A stretch of 64,000 nucleotides of DNA from contig JACQDM010000008.1 of NCBI GenBank assembly GCA_016201045.1, positions 992,001-1,056,000 of the forward strand. The letters run 5' to 3'. The notes under the pieces are model-generated. The model did not search any database, was not told where the DNA came from, and was given only the letters and a program-made list of their open reading frames with translations. Below are positions 47,505 through 57,268 of this stretch, piece after piece. A program made the position numbers and the translations under genes. Position 1 is the first letter of the stretch. Each line of letters starts with the position of its first letter. This DNA is from Afipia sp. GTDB taxonomy: Bacteria; Pseudomonadota; Alphaproteobacteria; Rhizobiales; Xanthobacteraceae.

Positions 47505-47798
47505 TCAGTAAGCGGCGTGTAGTGGCGGCTCGCCGTAGCCGGGGTGGACCCAGACGCATTCGAACGAGATGTATCCGCCGTAGTTGGGCTGAGCGCCGGT
47601 CAGTTTCACGGCCTTGCCGTAGTTTGCGCAGTGATTGACCGCGAGCGCCTTGATGTCGACACCCGAGGTGAACAGCGAATAGGCGATAATGCCGCCGGTG
47701 TCGTTGCCCTTGAACGGAGGGACCCAGTCGGCGAGCGCCGGTGCGGCTGACCCCATTCCCAAAGCCGCCGTCAGAACTGCAAAAACTGTCGCCCGCAT
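47505..47798 (-). CDS. Small secreted protein, unknown function
   Basis: 97 residues from the ATG at 47798, with GGAG 6 bases upstream; an ATG four codons earlier is possible. A signal peptide (ending PALADW) leads a mature part of about 75 residues with Gly, Tyr and Trp, and Cys in NHCANYG and FECVWVH that may pair. Conserved hypothetical of Bradyrhizobium-type genomes by impression; no function known. It appears cotranscribed with the DUF3617 gene. Confidence 0.72.
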   Translation of the reverse strand: MRATVFAVLTAALGMGSAAPALADWVPPFKGNDTGGIIAYSLFTSGVDIKALAVNHCANYGKAVKLTGAQPNYGGYISFECVWVHPGYGEPPLHAAY

Positions 47799-47963
47799 CG
47801 TCTTCTCCATTCGACTCTGCCGTCACCATAAAACGCGACTGGGGACAATGAAAGAACGCGCCGGATAACATTGCGGGGGTAGTTCCCAAGTGTTGCCGGG
47901 CTGCACTTGACCCCCAGATGGCAAGGCGGCACTTTCGCGCATCGATTTGCGGTGAAAAGTGCG

Positions 47964-48434
47964 ATGCGCGATTTCTTGTTTCTCCTGAGGAAATTCAGTC
48001 TCGTGATGGCTTTTGCAGTCGTCGCGGCCGTCGGTGCCTTCGCACCAGCCGCGCAGGCGGCGAATATCATCGAGAAGGGCGTCTATCTCAGCGGTCCCCG
48101 TTACGACGGGGAAATGGGCCTGTGCGGCGATGCCCTTGGCACGATCGCGTCCCAGTTTGCCTCGAAAGAGAGCACGTTCTGGAATTCGAGCCTTGAGATC
48201 ACGGGCTTTGCCGACGTGCATGAAGTGGCATTCCGCCCATGGGCCAGCCAGAGCATCCCGCGCCGTTTCTGCTCGGCGAGCGCCATGCTGAGCGACGGCC
48301 GCGCCCGTGAGGTGCACTATTCGATCATTGAGGATGGCGGCTTCGCTGGCTTCGGCTCGGGCGTGGAATGGTGTGTCGTCGGACTCGACCGGAATTGGGC
48401 CTATAACCCGGCTTGCCGGTCCGCGAAGCCCTGA
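47964..48434 (+). CDS. Secreted protein with paired cysteines, unknown function
   Basis: 156 residues from an ATG at 47964, preceded by GGTGA at 8 bases; the longer in-frame reading starts without support. A signal peptide (to about residue 34, ending AAQAAN) leads a mature part with Cys in MGLCGDA, RRFCSASA, VEWCVVG and NPACRSAKP. Four cysteines suggest two disulphides. I do not recognise the family. It lies between the small secreted protein gene and the RNase T2 gene. Confidence 0.72.
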   Translation: MRDFLFLLRKFSLVMAFAVVAAVGAFAPAAQAANIIEKGVYLSGPRYDGEMGLCGDALGTIASQFASKESTFWNSSLEITGFADVHEVAFRPWASQSIPRRFCSASAMLSDGRAREVHYSIIEDGGFAGFGSGVEWCVVGLDRNWAYNPACRSAKP

Positions 48435-48539
48435 CCGCCTATCGCGGCCCGTGCGGTCGTGACATTCTGTTCATGAAATGTTCTTGCAGTTTTTATCACT
48501 CCCGAATAGGTTCACGCTATCGGGGCGAGGAGTGGTGTC

Positions 48540-49250
48540 ATGATGCGTGCTGTTTCGTCGATGCGTTTCTCCAAGGCCGTTGCTTCCTTCATTTTCGGAT
48601 TGTTGTTGACGGCCTTTGGTCTCGGCAGCTCCAGTTGGGCGCAAGACAAGCGTCAGAATGCGCCGGGCGAATTCGATTTCTATGTGCTCTCACTGTCATG
48701 GTCGCCGTCCTTCTGCGAGGCATCGAGCGAGCGGGGCAGTACGGGACGCAGCACGCGAACCCAATGCGGCGACCGCCCCTATTCGTTCGTCGTGCATGGT
48801 CTCTGGCCGCAATATGATCGCGGTTTTCCGAACTATTGTCAGCGCCCCGCGCCGCGTCTTGAGCGCAATCTGATGGCGTCGATGCTCGACCTGATGCCGG
48901 CACCCGGCTTGATCTACAATGAATGGGACAAGCACGGCACCTGTTCGGGTCTCGGCCAGCGGGCGTATTTCGAGACGATCCGCAAAGCGCGCGCGGCGAT
49001 CAAGATTCCCGCCGACTATCTCGATCTCGCAGACATGAAGACTGTCGCGCCGGCCGACATCGAAGAAGCTTTCATCAAAGCCAATCCGGGTTTGAGCAAT
49101 ACCGCGATCGCTGTCACGTGCGACAGCAAGCGTCTGAGCGAAGTGCGCATCTGCATGAGCAAAGACCTGCAGTTTCGCGCCTGCGAGGAAATCGACCGTC
49201 GTGCCTGCCGCCGCGACACTGTCGTGATGCCGCCGGTACGCGGAGGATAA
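48540..49250 (+). CDS. RNase T2 family ribonuclease, secreted
   Basis: 236 residues; an ATG three bases later is equally possible. A signal peptide (to about residue 34, ending SSWAQD) directs export. Catalytic block I is FVVHGLWPQ (H86), and block II is NEWDKHGTC. In the family this block is usually HEWxKHG: the first catalytic His is Asn here, while the Glu, Lys and last His (H132) remain. Several Cys for disulphides are present. T2 enzymes cut RNA without base specificity in the periplasm or outside; activity with the substitution is uncertain. Confidence 0.92.
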   Translation: MMRAVSSMRFSKAVASFIFGLLLTAFGLGSSSWAQDKRQNAPGEFDFYVLSLSWSPSFCEASSERGSTGRSTRTQCGDRPYSFVVHGLWPQYDRGFPNYCQRPAPRLERNLMASMLDLMPAPGLIYNEWDKHGTCSGLGQRAYFETIRKARAAIKIPADYLDLADMKTVAPADIEEAFIKANPGLSNTAIAVTCDSKRLSEVRICMSKDLQFRACEEIDRRACRRDTVVMPPVRGG

Positions 49251-49308
49251 CTACTACGATCGCTTGGCGAGGGTTACTTTCTCCGGCTGATGTCGTAACG
49301 CTCGTCGC

Positions 49309-50172
49309 ATGAACTATCGACACGCTTTTCACGCGGGAAATTTTGCCGACGTCATCAAGCACATCGTGCTGACGCGGATTCTCATCTATCTGCACGAGAA
49401 ACCATCGGCCTTCCGCGTCATCGACACGCATGCCGGAGCCGGGCTCTACGATCTCACAAGCGATGAGGCCACGCGCGGCGGCGAATGGCGCACTGGCATA
49501 GCGCGGATGATGCAGGGGCGATTTTCCGAATCCGTCTCGGCGCTCGTCACGCCCTATCTGGACATTGTGCGCGCCTTTAATCCCCAGCGCGATTTGAAGG
49601 CTTATCCCGGCTCCCCTTTGATCGCGCGCGCGCTGCTTCGGCCGCAGGATCGCATGGTCGCCTGCGAATTTGAACCCGGCGCTCGTAAGAGTCTTATCGG
49701 CGCGCTTCGCCGCGACACTCAGGCACGCGTCGTCGATCTCGATGGCTGGACCGCGCTGACCGCGTTCGTTCCGCCGCAGGAGCGGCGCGGCGTCGTTTTG
49801 ATCGATCCGCCCTATGAAGATCGCGATGAATTCAAGCGTCTCGCCGATGGGCTTTCCCGAGCGCATCAAAAATGGCCGACCGGAATCTACATGCTCTGGT
49901 ATCCGGTCAAGGAACGGCGGGCGACGGACGAACTCGCTCAGCGCGTTGCGAGCATCGCCAACGCGAAAAATTCACTGGATTCGAAATGTCTGCGTGTGGA
50001 ATTCAGCGTCGCGCCCTCGACGCCGGACTCCGGTCTGGTTTCGGCCGGACTTATGATTGTCAATCCGCCGTGGACATTGGCATCGGAGTTGAAATCGATC
50101 CTTCCCGAGCTGGAAAAGCCGCTTGGCGTGGGCGGCGCAGCGCGATTCAGGATCGAACTGACGCGAGCCTAA
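49309..50172 (+). CDS. rlmJ: 23S rRNA (adenine-2030-N6)-methyltransferase RlmJ
   Basis: 287 residues. The N-terminus MNYRHAFHAGNFADVIKH is the family signature, followed by VIDTHAGAGLYDL, which binds S-adenosylmethionine, and the amino-methyltransferase motif VLIDPPYEDRDEF. It methylates A2030 of 23S rRNA. It lies 58 bases downstream of the RNase T2 gene and is followed by a 256-base gap before the cold-shock gene. Confidence 0.95.
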   Translation: MNYRHAFHAGNFADVIKHIVLTRILIYLHEKPSAFRVIDTHAGAGLYDLTSDEATRGGEWRTGIARMMQGRFSESVSALVTPYLDIVRAFNPQRDLKAYPGSPLIARALLRPQDRMVACEFEPGARKSLIGALRRDTQARVVDLDGWTALTAFVPPQERRGVVLIDPPYEDRDEFKRLADGLSRAHQKWPTGIYMLWYPVKERRATDELAQRVASIANAKNSLDSKCLRVEFSVAPSTPDSGLVSAGLMIVNPPWTLASELKSILPELEKPLGVGGAARFRIELTRA

Positions 50173-50428
50173 CATCACTCGTGTCCTGTTGCTGCCACGC
50201 ACTCGCAAAAAGCGCCGTAGTCAGTCTGCCCGGAACCGTACTATGCTCGTGCCGTTAATGGCTGGCTTTACGGTCCGCGTCCGCGAATGGTCGCGGCGGA
50301 ACGATAAAGGCTTCGAGCGACTCCGGTTCACCGTCTCGCTCCAGAAAGGCCCGCGCTTCCGACAGTAAACGTCCGGTCGACCGGCGCGCTTTGGCGCGGC
50401 GGGAAGGCAATGCGGGGAGGGGTTCCCG

Positions 50429-50644
50429 ATGGCGATGACAGGTACGGTCAAGTTCTTCAATGCCGAGCGCGGATACGGCTTCATCAAGCCGGACGACGGC
50501 GGACGGGATGTGTTCGTTCACATCACAGCCGTCGAGCGGGCGGGGTTAAAGGATTTGATCGAAGGACAGCGCATTTCGTTCGATGTTGAACAGGACAAAA
50601 AGGGCAAAGGCCCTAAGGCGGTCGATCTGGTGATTACGTCCTGA
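50429..50644 (+). CDS. Cold-shock protein (CspA family)
   Basis: 71 residues, a single cold-shock domain. RNP1 is GYGFIKPDD and RNP2 is VFVHI, with GTVKFFNAE in front. It binds single-stranded nucleic acid and can act as an RNA chaperone or antiterminator. A strong ribosome site (GGGGAGGGG) precedes the ATG by about 6 bases. The 256-base gap upstream is long enough for a structured leader as in other csp genes; I could not confirm a particular element. Confidence 0.95.
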   Translation: MAMTGTVKFFNAERGYGFIKPDDGGRDVFVHITAVERAGLKDLIEGQRISFDVEQDKKGKGPKAVDLVITS

Positions 50645-50729
50645 CAAGGACGCGCCGGGTAGCGAGCAGGCGTGGTTGGATTGCGGAAGAAGGTGCGCGT
50701 TTCGCGGCCGACGGATGTCTATGGCCAAC

Positions 50730-50761
50730 ACGCAAACGAAACCCCGGGATTTCTCCCGGGG
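50730..50761 (-). terminator. Rho-independent terminator of the outer membrane protein gene
   Basis: CCCCGGGA, TTTC loop, TCCCGGGG (50742-50761) form an 8-base perfect stem. On the minus strand it is followed by TTTCGTTTG. It lies 31 bases past the stop of the barrel-protein gene at 50793. Confidence 0.85.
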
Positions 50762-50792
50762 CCAAGTTGCTGCACGGCGCAAGTCGTTATTG

Positions 50793-51410
50793 TTAGAAGT
50801 GGTAGTTCACGCCGAGACGGATGACGCCGAACTGATAGCCATTTGGCAATCCGGTGATGGTGAAATTCTTGTCGGAGAGATCGACGTAGAGATATTCGGC
50901 CTTGGCTGACCAGTTTCTGTTCAGCGCCATCTCGACGCCGCCGCCTGCGGTCCATCCGATCGTGCCGTGGTTCTCGGTCAACAGGAAATTTTGTCCGGAG
51001 ACTTCGCCGAAAGCCAAACCGCCGGTGCCGTACACCAAAACGTTGTTGAATGCGTAGCCGACGCGGCCGCGTGCCGTACCGAACCAGGGATTCGAGAACT
51101 TCCACGGTGCGAAGGTGTCATCGGCTCCGCTGATCTGGACGTCGCCTTCAAGTCCGAACACCCATGCGCCGTTCTGCCAGTTGTAACCGGCCTGCACGCC
51201 GCCAAGCAGTCCCGACGGGTTTGTCGGATTGTGGGTGATATCGCCCCAGCCATATCCCAAATTGGCGCCGATATACGGGCCAACCCAGCTGTAGACTGTC
51301 GGCTGCACCGCATACGGTTCGGCGCGGCGATAGCCCAGATCGGCCGCCTGAGCGGAAACAGCCACCCCCATCGCGGCGACAACGATCGCCCCAAATGCCG
51401 TTTTACGCAT
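50793..51410 (-). CDS. Outer membrane beta-barrel protein (Omp25/31-like)
   Basis: 205 residues. Signal peptide (to about residue 22, ending SAQAAD), then alternating hydrophobic/polar strands: WVGPYIGANLGYGWGD, GGVQAGYNWQ, GLEGDVQ, GRVGYAFNN and VIRLGVNYHF ending in Phe, the sorting signal for the outer membrane. The small eight-strand type is common in rhizobia. No terminal motif decides a specific channel role. It stands alone between the cold-shock gene and uvrC. Confidence 0.9.
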   Translation of the reverse strand: MRKTAFGAIVVAAMGVAVSAQAADLGYRRAEPYAVQPTVYSWVGPYIGANLGYGWGDITHNPTNPSGLLGGVQAGYNWQNGAWVFGLEGDVQISGADDTFAPWKFSNPWFGTARGRVGYAFNNVLVYGTGGLAFGEVSGQNFLLTENHGTIGWTAGGGVEMALNRNWSAKAEYLYVDLSDKNFTITGLPNGYQFGVIRLGVNYHF

Positions 51411-51686
51411 CTCAACTCTCCTTACGCGAACTTTCGCTTCCGCCCGTCGGTTCGACCCGTGACCGCGGCAATTCGCGTCAGCGGATCGGCGTGGTTACGG
51501 ATTTCCACGTTTTATCTGTAAGATTTATTGAGAATTTTACGTTAAACACTCGTTAAGGCGGCTTACCGGCGCATTAACGTCCTTAAGAAAGCGTTACGAT
51601 TCCGGCGGCTGCGGGGTCGGCGCTTGGCGATTTTGTGCGTTCTGCAATCTCTGGATGACGATGAACGCAGCGCCTAGATTTGAGCG

Positions 51687-53753
51687 ATGACAAACGACAC
51701 AACCGAAACGCCGGAGAAATCGGACGAACCGTCGCGCGGTAGTCCGGTTGCGGAACTTCCGGCGGCAGACGGTCGCGGGCAGGATGTCGATCCCGCGTCA
51801 TTGCAAAACGATGAAGACGAAGAATCGCGCCTGCCTGACCAGGTCGACGATCAGCTCGATCTCGAAAACGAAGGAACGCTCGCAACCGGGCGAGCGGCCA
51901 TCGAGCGCGCGGTGAAACTTGCGCCAACTTCGCCCGGCGTCTACCGCATGCTCAACGCGGCCAGCGACGTGCTTTATGTTGGCAAGGCCAAGAGCGTCAA
52001 AAAACGCTTGGCCTCTTATGCACGGCCGACGGGTCATCCGGCGCGAATCGCACGGATGATCGCGGCCACCGCGAACGTCGAGATCGTCTCGACGTCCACC
52101 GAAACTGAAGCGCTGTTGCTGGAAGCCAATCTCGTCAAGCAGCTGCGGCCGCGCTTTAACGTGCAACTCCGGGACGACAAGTCGTTTCCATATATTTTGA
52201 TTTCCGGCGATCATTGGGCACCGCAGATTCTAAAGCATCGCGGCGCGCAGACGAGACCCGGACGCTATTACGGCCCATTCGCTTCTGTCGGTGCCGTCAA
52301 TCGTACCATCACCGCGTTGCAGCGCGCATTTCTCGTGCGCTCATGCACTGATGCATTTTTCGAGAGCCGCACCCGGCCGTGTCTCCTGTATCAAATCAAA
52401 CGCTGCGCCGGTCCATGCACGCAGGAAATCGACTTCTCCGGTTACGCAGAACTCGTTCGCGAGGCCAACGAATTTCTGTCCGGCCGCAGCCGCGCGGTGA
52501 AGGAAGAACTGGCGGCCGAGATGGAGAAGGCGTCAAACGACCTCGCATTCGAACGCGCGGCCCTTTATCGCGACCGTCTCGCGGCGTTGTCGGCGATCCA
52601 GTCACAACAGGGCATCAACCCCCGCACGCTCGACGAGGCTGACGTTTTTGCCATTCATCAGGAGGGCGGTTATTCCTGCGTCGAAGTATTTTTCTTCCGC
52701 ACCGGACAGAACTGGGGCAATCGCGCGTACTTCCCGCGTGCGGACAAGACGGTGCCGCCCGAAGAAGTGCTCGGCTCGTTTCTTGCGCAGTTTTACGACG
52801 ACAAGCCGCCGCCAAGATTTGTTCTGCTGTCGCATACGATTGAGGACGAAGCGCTGCTCGCCGAAGCGCTCAGCGTGAAATCGGGTCACAAGGTCGAGGT
52901 CTCGACTCCGCAGCGCGGCGAGAAGAAAGAACTTGTTACTCACGCGCTCACCAACGCGCGAGAAGCGCTCGGCCGCAAGCTTGCGGACACGGCGACGCAA
53001 AATCGGCTGCTGCAAGGATTGACGACAGCTCTCGCTCTGCCGCGCGTGCCGAAGCGAATTGAAGTTTATGACAACAGCCACATTCAGGGCACGAACGCTG
53101 TCGGCGCAATGATCGTTGCAGGACAGGACGGCTTTCTTAAAAATCAGTACCGCAAGTTCAACATCAAGTCGGAGGGTCTCACACCCGGCGACGACTATGC
53201 GATGATGCGCGAAGTGTTGAGGCGGCGTTTCAAACGCTTGCTCGGCGACGTCCCGACGGGCGACGCTGCGCTTCTTGCAACAGGTGAAGACGTGCCGCAA
53301 TGGCCCGATCTTGTTATCATCGACGGTGGACAAGGCCAGTTGAATGCCGCGCGCGAAATCTTCGCCGAATTGGACTTAAAAGATGTCTCGCTGATTGCCG
53401 TGGCGAAGGGCCCCGACCGCGACGCCGGCCGCGAGACGTTGTTCATGCCCGACCGAAAGCCGATGAAGCTCGAGCTGCGCGATCCTGTGCTGTATTTTAT
53501 CCAGCGAATGCGCGACGAGGCGCACCGTTTTGTGATCGGATCGCACCGGAAGCTCCGGAAGAAAGATATCCGAGAAGCGGGATTGCAGGAGATTCCCGGC
53601 ATCGGCCCTTCCCGCAAGCGCGCTCTGCTTCATCATTTCGGCACGTTGAAGGAGATAGAACGCGCGTCGATGGCGGACCTGGGTAAGGTTCCTGGCGTCA
53701 GCGCCGAAAGCGCCCGCAAGATTTTTGAATTCTTTCACCCAAATGCCGGCTGA
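51687..53753 (+). CDS. uvrC: Excinuclease ABC subunit C
   Basis: 688 residues. UvrC makes both cuts in nucleotide excision repair. The first 65 residues are an acidic, disordered extension. The GIY-YIG nuclease domain starts at [23 protein letters not shown] (Tyr-x-Tyr core), the Cys-rich segment is [15 protein letters not shown], the UvrB-binding UVR motif is near residue 275, the RNase H-like domain has [15 protein letters not shown], and the C-terminal HhH domain has [17 protein letters not shown]. First gene of the uvrC-pgsA-moaD-moaE-prmB run. Confidence 0.97.
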   Translation: MTNDTTETPEKSDEPSRGSPVAELPAADGRGQDVDPASLQNDEDEESRLPDQVDDQLDLENEGTLATGRAAIERAVKLAPTSPGVYRMLNAASDVLYVGKAKSVKKRLASYARPTGHPARIARMIAATANVEIVSTSTETEALLLEANLVKQLRPRFNVQLRDDKSFPYILISGDHWAPQILKHRGAQTRPGRYYGPFASVGAVNRTITALQRAFLVRSCTDAFFESRTRPCLLYQIKRCAGPCTQEIDFSGYAELVREANEFLSGRSRAVKEELAAEMEKASNDLAFERAALYRDRLAALSAIQSQQGINPRTLDEADVFAIHQEGGYSCVEVFFFRTGQNWGNRAYFPRADKTVPPEEVLGSFLAQFYDDKPPPRFVLLSHTIEDEALLAEALSVKSGHKVEVSTPQRGEKKELVTHALTNAREALGRKLADTATQNRLLQGLTTALALPRVPKRIEVYDNSHIQGTNAVGAMIVAGQDGFLKNQYRKFNIKSEGLTPGDDYAMMREVLRRRFKRLLGDVPTGDAALLATGEDVPQWPDLVIIDGGQGQLNAAREIFAELDLKDVSLIAVAKGPDRDAGRETLFMPDRKPMKLELRDPVLYFIQRMRDEAHRFVIGSHRKLRKKDIREAGLQEIPGIGPSRKRALLHHFGTLKEIERASMADLGKVPGVSAESARKIFEFFHPNAG

Positions 53754-53840
53754 TGGCGCTACAACCGGGGCCGTTGGCCGAATCTTCAAAGATCCCGCGC
53801 GGGAGTTTAGACTGCCCGCGGCAATGCTACTGGTAAGCGC

Positions 53841-54455
53841 ATGAACAGTGTCACGACATCAAGCTCCTCGAAGCGTCCGTTCGCTTTGCCTAACCTTCTC
53901 ACCTATTCACGGATCGTCGCGGTACCTGTCGTGGTGGGGTGCATGTATGCGCAATCGATCCTCGGCGCCCCGCTGTGGCTGCGATGGGTCGCGCTGTTTG
54001 TATTTATCGTTGCGGGCGTGACCGATTTTCTCGACGGCTATTATGCGCGAACGCTCAATCAGCAATCCGCTTTCGGACGCATGCTTGATCCGATCGCCGA
54101 CAAGTTGCTGGTCGCTTCATGCCTCTTGATGCTGGCCGCGGACAATACCATTCGCGGCTGGTCGCTATGGGCAGCCATCGTCATTCTGTGCCGTGAAATT
54201 CTGGTATCGGGACTTCGCGAGCATCTCGCTGCGATCCGCGTGAGCGTGCCGGTGTCGCATCTTGCGAAATGGAAAACCACGATCCAACTCGTCGCTATCG
54301 GCTTCCTGATCGCCGGCGAAGCGGGCCAGGCGATCTTGCCGCCGACCATCCTGATCGGAGTCGTGCTGTTGTGGATCTCGGCAATCTTCACGATCTATAC
54401 GGGATGGGATTACCTGCGCGCAGGAATTCATCACTTGATCGAGGATGACCGATGA
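53841..54455 (+). CDS. pgsA: CDP-diacylglycerol-glycerol-3-phosphate 3-phosphatidyltransferase
   Basis: 204 residues. It commits phospholipid synthesis to phosphatidylglycerol in the inner membrane. The CDP-alcohol phosphotransferase motif is VTDFLDGYYARTLNQQSAFGRMLDPIADK (D-G-x2-A-R-x8-G-x3-D-x3-D). Several hydrophobic helices are seen. The last codons overlap moaD by 4 bases. Confidence 0.96.
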   Translation: MNSVTTSSSSKRPFALPNLLTYSRIVAVPVVVGCMYAQSILGAPLWLRWVALFVFIVAGVTDFLDGYYARTLNQQSAFGRMLDPIADKLLVASCLLMLAADNTIRGWSLWAAIVILCREILVSGLREHLAAIRVSVPVSHLAKWKTTIQLVAIGFLIAGEAGQAILPPTILIGVVLLWISAIFTIYTGWDYLRAGIHHLIEDDR

Positions 54456-54703
54456 AGGTGCTCTATTTTGCTTGGGTGCGCGAGCGCGTCGGAAAGGCGG
54501 AAGAGACTGTCGATCCGCCTGCAAATGTGCGCACAGTGTCCGACCTGATGCAGTGGCTGGTTGCGCGCGGAGAGGAATATGCGAACGCGTTCGCAACGCC
54601 CCGCGTAATCCGTGCTGCCATCGATCACACCCACGTCAAGCCGGACACGGCGATCGCGGGCGCGCGCGAGATCGCATTCTTTCCGCCGATGACGGGCGGC
54701 TGA
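54452..54703 (+). CDS. moaD: Molybdopterin synthase small subunit MoaD
   Basis: 83 residues. A ubiquitin-like sulfur carrier, ending in the thiocarboxylate Gly-Gly (PPMTGG) that donates sulfur to precursor Z. KVLYFAWVRERVG is the usual start. It overlaps pgsA by 4 bases and precedes moaE by 6 bases, forming a translation unit. Confidence 0.96.
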   Translation: MKVLYFAWVRERVGKAEETVDPPANVRTVSDLMQWLVARGEEYANAFATPRVIRAAIDHTHVKPDTAIAGAREIAFFPPMTGG

Positions 54704-54709
54704 TCGCTC

Positions 54710-55177
54710 ATGGCGGCCTTCGTGACAATCCGAGTCCAGTCCGTCGATTTCGACGTCGCTGCCGAAATTGCTGCGTTGAAAAAGCGCTCGAGCGACATCG
54801 GCGCTGTTGTCACTTTTGCCGGCATCTGCCGTGGCGGCAAAGGCGATGACGCAATTTCCGCGATGACGCTCGAGCACTATCCCGGCATGGTGGAAGCCGA
54901 GATCGCTCGCCACGTCGATGAAGCGGTTTCGCGTTGGCCGCTCGATGGCGTGACCGTCATTCATCGCTATGGCCGCGTCGTGCCGGGCGACAATATTGTG
55001 CTGGTGGTGACTGCATCGACGCATCGCGAAGCCGCGTTTCATGCGGCCGAATTTCTGATGGACTACCTCAAGACCAATGCGCCGTTCTGGAAATCCGAAG
55101 AGCGCGCGGGCGACAAATCATGGGTCGAAGCGCAAGCGCATGACGACACCGCGACGACCCGCTGGAAAAAATCGTGA
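54710..55177 (+). CDS. moaE: Molybdopterin synthase large subunit MoaE
   Basis: 155 residues. With MoaD it converts precursor Z to molybdopterin. Features: GAVVTFAGICRGG, MTLEHYPGMVEAEI, IHRYGRVVPGDNIVLV, and the active-site lysine region NAPFWKSEERAG. Molybdenum enzymes in this window include SorA, so local demand is clear. Overlaps the prmB start by 4 bases. Confidence 0.96.
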   Translation: MAAFVTIRVQSVDFDVAAEIAALKKRSSDIGAVVTFAGICRGGKGDDAISAMTLEHYPGMVEAEIARHVDEAVSRWPLDGVTVIHRYGRVVPGDNIVLVVTASTHREAAFHAAEFLMDYLKTNAPFWKSEERAGDKSWVEAQAHDDTATTRWKKS

Positions 55178-56136
55178 CGGCACGCAGGCCGACGAAGAAG
55201 ACTTCGAAGCGCACGGCCCCCAAGAAAAAGCCAAAAGCTCCCGCGCGCGCGCTGGGAAATCCAACGGCGTCGTCACTCGTGCGCGAGGCTGTCCGGCGCT
55301 ATGCGGCATCCGATCTTGTCTTCGCGCACGGCACAACCGATCCGGTCGCTGAAGCCGCGTTCCTTCTTTGCGAGACGCTGAGCGTACATCCGGCGGAATT
55401 TGATCGGATTGCCAAGAAGCCGGTATCTGCCTCGCAAGCGAAGCGCTTTCGCGATCTCATCGCGCAGCGCATCGAGACACGGAGGCCAGCCGCCTATCTC
55501 GTGCATAAGATGTATATGCTTGGCCATCCATTCTACGTCGATGAGCGTGTGATCGTGCCTCGCTCATACATCGGTGAACTGCTCGATACGCTTTTTGACG
55601 GTGGCGACCTATCCCTGATCGACGACCCGTCGAACGTTCGTCGTGTCCTCGACCTTTGCACCGGCTCCGGATGTCTCGCGATTCTCGCCGCTTTACGGTT
55701 TCCCAATGCAACAATCGATGCGGTGGATCTGTCGACTGACGCGCTCGATGTGGCCAGGCGCAACATCGCCCATTATGCACTTGGAAAACGTATCTCGCTT
55801 CATCCTGGCGATCTGTTCGGCGCCATCGGCAACGCGCGCTACGATCTGATCATCACGAACCCGCCGTATGTCGATGCGGAAGGCATGGCGGATTTGCCGC
55901 GCGAATGCGAGTTCGAGCCGGCGATGGCGTTCGATGGCGGCGCAGATGGGCTCGATCTTGTCCGGCGCATTCTCGGTGAGGCGAAGCAACATCTCACGCT
56001 GAATGGCGGACTGTTGTGCGAGATCGGGCGTGGTCGCGATAATCTCGACCGCGCCTATCCGAATTTGCCGCTGCTGTGGCTCGATACGGAAGATTCGGAA
56101 GGTGAAGTGTTCTGGATCGCTGCGGACGCGCTTTAG
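55174..56136 (+). CDS. prmB: Ribosomal protein L3 glutamine methyltransferase PrmB
   Basis: 320 residues from a GTG at 55174, which overlaps the moaE stop. A Lys-rich N-terminal tail of about 27 residues precedes the conserved domain. The SAM site is VLDLCTGSGCLAILAA and the catalytic motif NPPYV. The PrmB/PrmC split is decided by the PRSYIGELLD segment and the downstream FEPAMAFDGGADGLD. It methylates a glutamine of ribosomal protein L3. End of the uvrC run. Confidence 0.93.
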   Translation: MTARRPTKKTSKRTAPKKKPKAPARALGNPTASSLVREAVRRYAASDLVFAHGTTDPVAEAAFLLCETLSVHPAEFDRIAKKPVSASQAKRFRDLIAQRIETRRPAAYLVHKMYMLGHPFYVDERVIVPRSYIGELLDTLFDGGDLSLIDDPSNVRRVLDLCTGSGCLAILAALRFPNATIDAVDLSTDALDVARRNIAHYALGKRISLHPGDLFGAIGNARYDLIITNPPYVDAEGMADLPRECEFEPAMAFDGGADGLDLVRRILGEAKQHLTLNGGLLCEIGRGRDNLDRAYPNLPLLWLDTEDSEGEVFWIAADAL

Positions 56137-56155
56137 CGGGACGCGTACGCGATCA

Positions 56156-57268
56156 TCACAGCACCTTTTTGATCCAGTTATGCGGGTCGCTCGCGCGGCC
56201 GTACTGGATATCGACCAGCTTCTTGCGCAGGCCCATCGCAACAGGTCCCGCAGCGCCGCCATTGATCGTGAAATCGCCGCTCGCCGAGCGAACCTTACCA
56301 ATCGGAGATATGACCGCAGCCGTTCCGCACGCAAAGGCTTCCTTCAGTTTTCCACTCGCTGCGTCCGCGCGCCATTGGTCGATCGTGTAAAGCTCCTCGC
56401 GCACGCGCACTCCGGAATCCGCCGCGAGCTTGATGATCGAGTCGCGCGTGATTCCCGGCAGAATCGTGCCAAGCGGCGGCGTCAGCATCGAGCCGTCGTC
56501 GAACACGAAGAAGACATTCATGCCTCCGAGTTCCTCGATGTAGCGGCGCTCGACCGCATCGAGGAAGACAACCTGATCGCAGCCGCGATCGATGGCTTCG
56601 GCCTGCGCGCGCAGACTGGCGGCGTAGTTTCCACCGCACTTGACTGCGCCCGTACCGCCGATGGCCGCACGCGTGTAGTTCTCGGACACCCAGATCGACA
56701 CCGGCGCTGGGCCGCCCTTGAAGTACGAGCCGACCGGCGAGGCGATGACGGCAAAAATATATTCCGCAGATGGCCTCACGCCGAGAAAAACTTCGTTCGC
56801 GATCATGAACGGCCGCATATAGAGACTGCCTTCGCCGCCCGGCATCCATGCGCGATCGATGCGCACGAGCTGTTCAACAGCCTCGATGAATACGGATTCC
56901 GGCAACGGTGCCATCGCCATGCGCTCGGCCGAATTTCGAAAACGGCGTGCGTTGGCGTCGGGACGGAACAGGTTCACGCCGCCGTCGTCGCGCTTGTAGG
57001 CTTTCAAGCCTTCGAAGATTTCCTGCGCGTAATGCAAAACGGCGGTGGCCGGATCGAGCGCGAAATTGGCACGCGCCTCGACGCGGGCGTCATGCCAGCC
57101 TTTCGTTTGGCTGTAGCGGACAATAGCCATGTGATCGGTGAAAACCCGTCCAAAGCCGGGGTCCGCGAGCTTCGCTGAGCGGTCCTTGTCGGATGTCGGA
57201 TTCGCTGCGGTCTGAGTGTCGAATTTCAACCAGACGTCGCCATCGACTTTGTCGAATGACACTCCCAT
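56156..57268 (-). CDS. ilvE: Branched-chain amino acid aminotransferase
   Basis: 370 residues. A fold-type IV PLP enzyme that interconverts valine, leucine or isoleucine and their keto acids. The blocks EIFEGLKAYKRDDGG, RPFMIANE, the PLP lysine in VKCGGNYAAS, and EELGGMNVFFV and LPGITRDSIIKL are typical of the long BCAT type. It is convergent with prmB and divergent from marR, separated from the latter by 238 bases. Confidence 0.96.
   Translation of the reverse strand: MGVSFDKVDGDVWLKFDTQTAANPTSDKDRSAKLADPGFGRVFTDHMAIVRYSQTKGWHDARVEARANFALDPATAVLHYAQEIFEGLKAYKRDDGGVNLFRPDANARRFRNSAERMAMAPLPESVFIEAVEQLVRIDRAWMPGGEGSLYMRPFMIANEVFLGVRPSAEYIFAVIASPVGSYFKGGPAPVSIWVSENYTRAAIGGTGAVKCGGNYAASLRAQAEAIDRGCDQVVFLDAVERRYIEELGGMNVFFVFDDGSMLTPPLGTILPGITRDSIIKLAADSGVRVREELYTIDQWRADAASGKLKEAFACGTAAVISPIGKVRSASGDFTINGGAAGPVAMGLRKKLVDIQYGRASDPHNWIKKVL

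Noticed and set aside
50173-50428. A minus-strand reading frame of about 88 codons over the cold-shock leader and gene
   Set aside because: Overlaps the clear cold-shock gene and has no family feature.
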